Assembly: GCA_902536085.1 (NCBI GenBank)
Contig: CACAWF010000001.1
Span: 1-64,000 of the forward strand
Source: an uncultured Pelagibacteraceae bacterium
GTDB lineage: Bacteria; Pseudomonadota; Alphaproteobacteria; Pelagibacterales; Pelagibacteraceae
Length of the DNA stretch: 64,000 bases
Direction of reading: 5' to 3'
Under the pieces are notes generated by a model that ran no database searches, was not told the origin of the DNA, and was given only the letters and a program-made list of their open reading frames with translations. A program made the position numbers and the translations under genes. Positions 61,978 to 64,000 of the stretch are shown piece after piece; positions within the stretch are counted from its first letter, which is position 1; the number at the start of each line of letters is the position of its first letter.

Positions 61978-62217
61978 TTAAATGTTATGCGAACCATCAC
62001 ATAATGGTTGATCATTTGTTTGTTTACATGAGCAGAAAAAAACTTTTTTAGTTTGATCGGCTAAATATTTTAAAGGTGCAAATTCAGTTCCTTTATGTGA
62101 ACCGTCACAAAAAGGCTGCTTAGAACTAACCCCACAAGTACACCAAAAATATGATTTTCCTTCAATCACATTAATGCCTATTGGGGATTCCCCAGCTCTT
62201 TTACCTTTTTTCATCAA
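61978..62217 (-). CDS. CDGSH iron-sulfur protein (two motifs)
   Basis: WCTCGVSSKQPFCDGSH and FCSCKQTNDQPLCDGSH. Confidence 0.93.
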   Translation of the reverse strand: MMKKGKRAGESPIGINVIEGKSYFWCTCGVSSKQPFCDGSHKGTEFAPLKYLADQTKKVFFCSCKQTNDQPLCDGSHNI

Positions 62218-62260
62218 AGCTCCTTTATATCTTCAACATTTGTTTATATTATAGATAATA

Positions 62261-62971
62261 ATGAATATTAGATTATATCATCCAGACAGTATACTAGAAA
62301 ATAATACAAGTTTGTTAAGCAAAGAGCACACTCATTACATTGTTAATGTTATGCGACTTAAAAGGGGCTCAAAATTAAATTTTTTTAATAAAAACGGAGA
62401 ATGGAAAAGTGAAATAATTTTTTTAAACAAAGATAGAGTTGAAGTTAGGTTTTTAGAAAAAATTAAAGAAGTTAATAATTTATCTAAAACCGAGCTAGCT
62501 ATTTGCCTAGTAAAAAAAAATCCAATGGATACTATTTTACAAAAAGCCACAGAACTTGGTATAAATAAAATTATTCCAATAGTTTCAGAAAGAACAGAAG
62601 TTAAAGAATTAAATCTTGATAGAGCCAAAAAAATAGTTATTGAAGCGACTGAACAATCTAATCAACTTGTACCTCCCGAGATTGCAGATGTAATTAAATT
62701 AAAAGATTTTTTACAAACTTTTGACGAAAACTCAAAAATTTTATTTGCTGATGTCAATTCAAAAGAAAATTTAAAAACTGAAGATTTTAAAAATGTTAAA
62801 TCTTTTTGTATATTAATTGGTCCTGAGGGTGACTTTTCTACAGCTGAACGCGAGTTAATCCTACAAAATAGAGCTGTAAAACCTTTTACGTTATCTAAAA
62901 ACATTCTAAGGTCAGATACTGCTGTAATAAGCGCTATTTCATTAGTGAATTTTATCAATAACTTTCATTAA
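62261..62971 (+). CDS. rsmE: 16S rRNA (uracil1498-N3)-methyltransferase
   Basis: HYIVNVMRLKRGSKLNFFN; ATELGINKIIPI; LIGPEGDFSTAE. Confidence 0.93.
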   Translation: MNIRLYHPDSILENNTSLLSKEHTHYIVNVMRLKRGSKLNFFNKNGEWKSEIIFLNKDRVEVRFLEKIKEVNNLSKTELAICLVKKNPMDTILQKATELGINKIIPIVSERTEVKELNLDRAKKIVIEATEQSNQLVPPEIADVIKLKDFLQTFDENSKILFADVNSKENLKTEDFKNVKSFCILIGPEGDFSTAERELILQNRAVKPFTLSKNILRSDTAVISAISLVNFINNFH

Positions 62972-63022
62972 TTGTCGCATTAATTGAAATTGTGAAATTG
63001 TCTAAAAGCTGTATAAAAACTC

Positions 63023-63847
63023 ATGATAAAAAAAATTGCTTATACACTTTTCTTAGCTTGGCCAATAGCGCTTTTTGCTAATGAGCCTAGGGATTGGCAA
63101 CTAAGTTTCCAAAAATCAGCTTCAAAAAGTATGGATGATATTGTTTGGTTTCACGACTACATGCTTGTGCCAATAATTACTGCTATTACTGCTTTTGTTT
63201 TATTTTTACTTTTATATGTCTGTGTAAGATACAGGGCCTCTAAGAATCAAATTCCATCAACAACAAGTCACAACACCTTCATTGAGGTTATTTGGACATT
63301 GGTTCCTTGTTTAATTTTGATTGTAATGGCAGTACCTTCATTTAAAGTTTTATACTCACAAGATGAAATCCCTAAAGCAGATGTTACCATTAAAGCTATA
63401 GGTTATCAGTGGTATTGGGGATATGAATACCCAGATGAAAATATCATTTTTGACTCTTATATGATTGATGAGAAGGATTTAAAAGAAAATCAACCAAGAT
63501 TACTAGCCGTTGATAATGAAGTTTACGTACCAGTGAATAAAGTTGTAAAAGTTATGATAACAGCGAATGATGTGTTACATGCGTGGGCGCTCCCATCTTT
63601 TGGAGTTAAAAGAGATGCAATTCCTGGAAGAATAAATGAGACATGGTTTAAAGCTGACCGAACTGGAACTTTCTACGGCCAGTGTTCTGAGCTTTGTGGA
63701 ATAAAGCATGCTTTCATGCCAATCACAGTGAACGTTGTGTCCGAAGAAGAGTATAATAAGTGGTTAGAAGAGGCTAAAGTTAAATTTGCCAAAGAAGAAA
63801 TCAATAATAATATTAAAGTAGCAAAAAAAATTAAGGAGATAAAGTAA
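63023..63847 (+). CDS. coxB: Cytochrome c oxidase subunit II
   Basis: [43 protein letters not shown]. Confidence 0.97.
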   Translation: MIKKIAYTLFLAWPIALFANEPRDWQLSFQKSASKSMDDIVWFHDYMLVPIITAITAFVLFLLLYVCVRYRASKNQIPSTTSHNTFIEVIWTLVPCLILIVMAVPSFKVLYSQDEIPKADVTIKAIGYQWYWGYEYPDENIIFDSYMIDEKDLKENQPRLLAVDNEVYVPVNKVVKVMITANDVLHAWALPSFGVKRDAIPGRINETWFKADRTGTFYGQCSELCGIKHAFMPITVNVVSEEEYNKWLEEAKVKFAKEEINNNIKVAKKIKEIK

Positions 63848-64000
63848 TGTCAGCAACAACTGCAGATCACGAGCATCATCAAAATCCAACAGGTTGGAAG
63901 AGATGGGCTTACTCAACAAATCATAAAGATATAGGAACAATGTATCTTATCTTTGCAATTATCGCTGGGATAATTGGATCTGCTTTTTCAGTTTTAATGA
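63847..64000 (+). CDS. coxA: Cytochrome c oxidase subunit I, truncated at window edge
   Basis: [51 protein letters not shown]... Confidence 0.92.
   Translation, partial: MSATTADHEHHQNPTGWKRWAYSTNHKDIGTMYLIFAIIAGIIGSAFSVLM

Overview
The window is AT-rich (about 70% by eye) alphaproteobacterial chromosome. Gene content and order look like SAR11/Pelagibacterales. From about 3.7 kb onward it is mostly ordinary, dense core metabolism: rmuC, sbcB-like, folC-accD-trpA-trpB-trpF-pyrF-ihfB-rpsA-cmk-aroA-lptB-lptC-kdsD, a ugpBAECQ glycerol-phosphate cluster, gcrA, argD-argF, kdsB-pheA, ffs-dnaX-ybaB-recR, glcB/accA, cspA, tRNA-His-hisS-hisZ-hisG, groSL, ribF-ileS-lspA, pgi, purD, lpxL-lpxK-waaA-msbA-ubiA, rsmE and coxB-coxA. 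The accessory part is about 1..3700. It carries a MORC/GHKL-type ATPase with an apparent frameshift, a region-2-only sigma-like protein, a PD-(D/E)XK-like protein, and a coupled operon of tiny proteins. It also carries an undescribed-looking multi-helix RNA leader (about 2359..2483), a divergent class II tRNA-like gene whose 7-nt anticodon loop reads UUA (3344..3428), and a shared GGAGTATAWTATA element at three promoters. This compact island is the best candidate for a novel system. In the core region, the most unusual item is a hisS lacking the expected internal segment with the HisA 'RGLxYYTG' motif, next to a tRNA-His with no encoded G-1. All calls come from reading the sequence; no database search or folding program was run.
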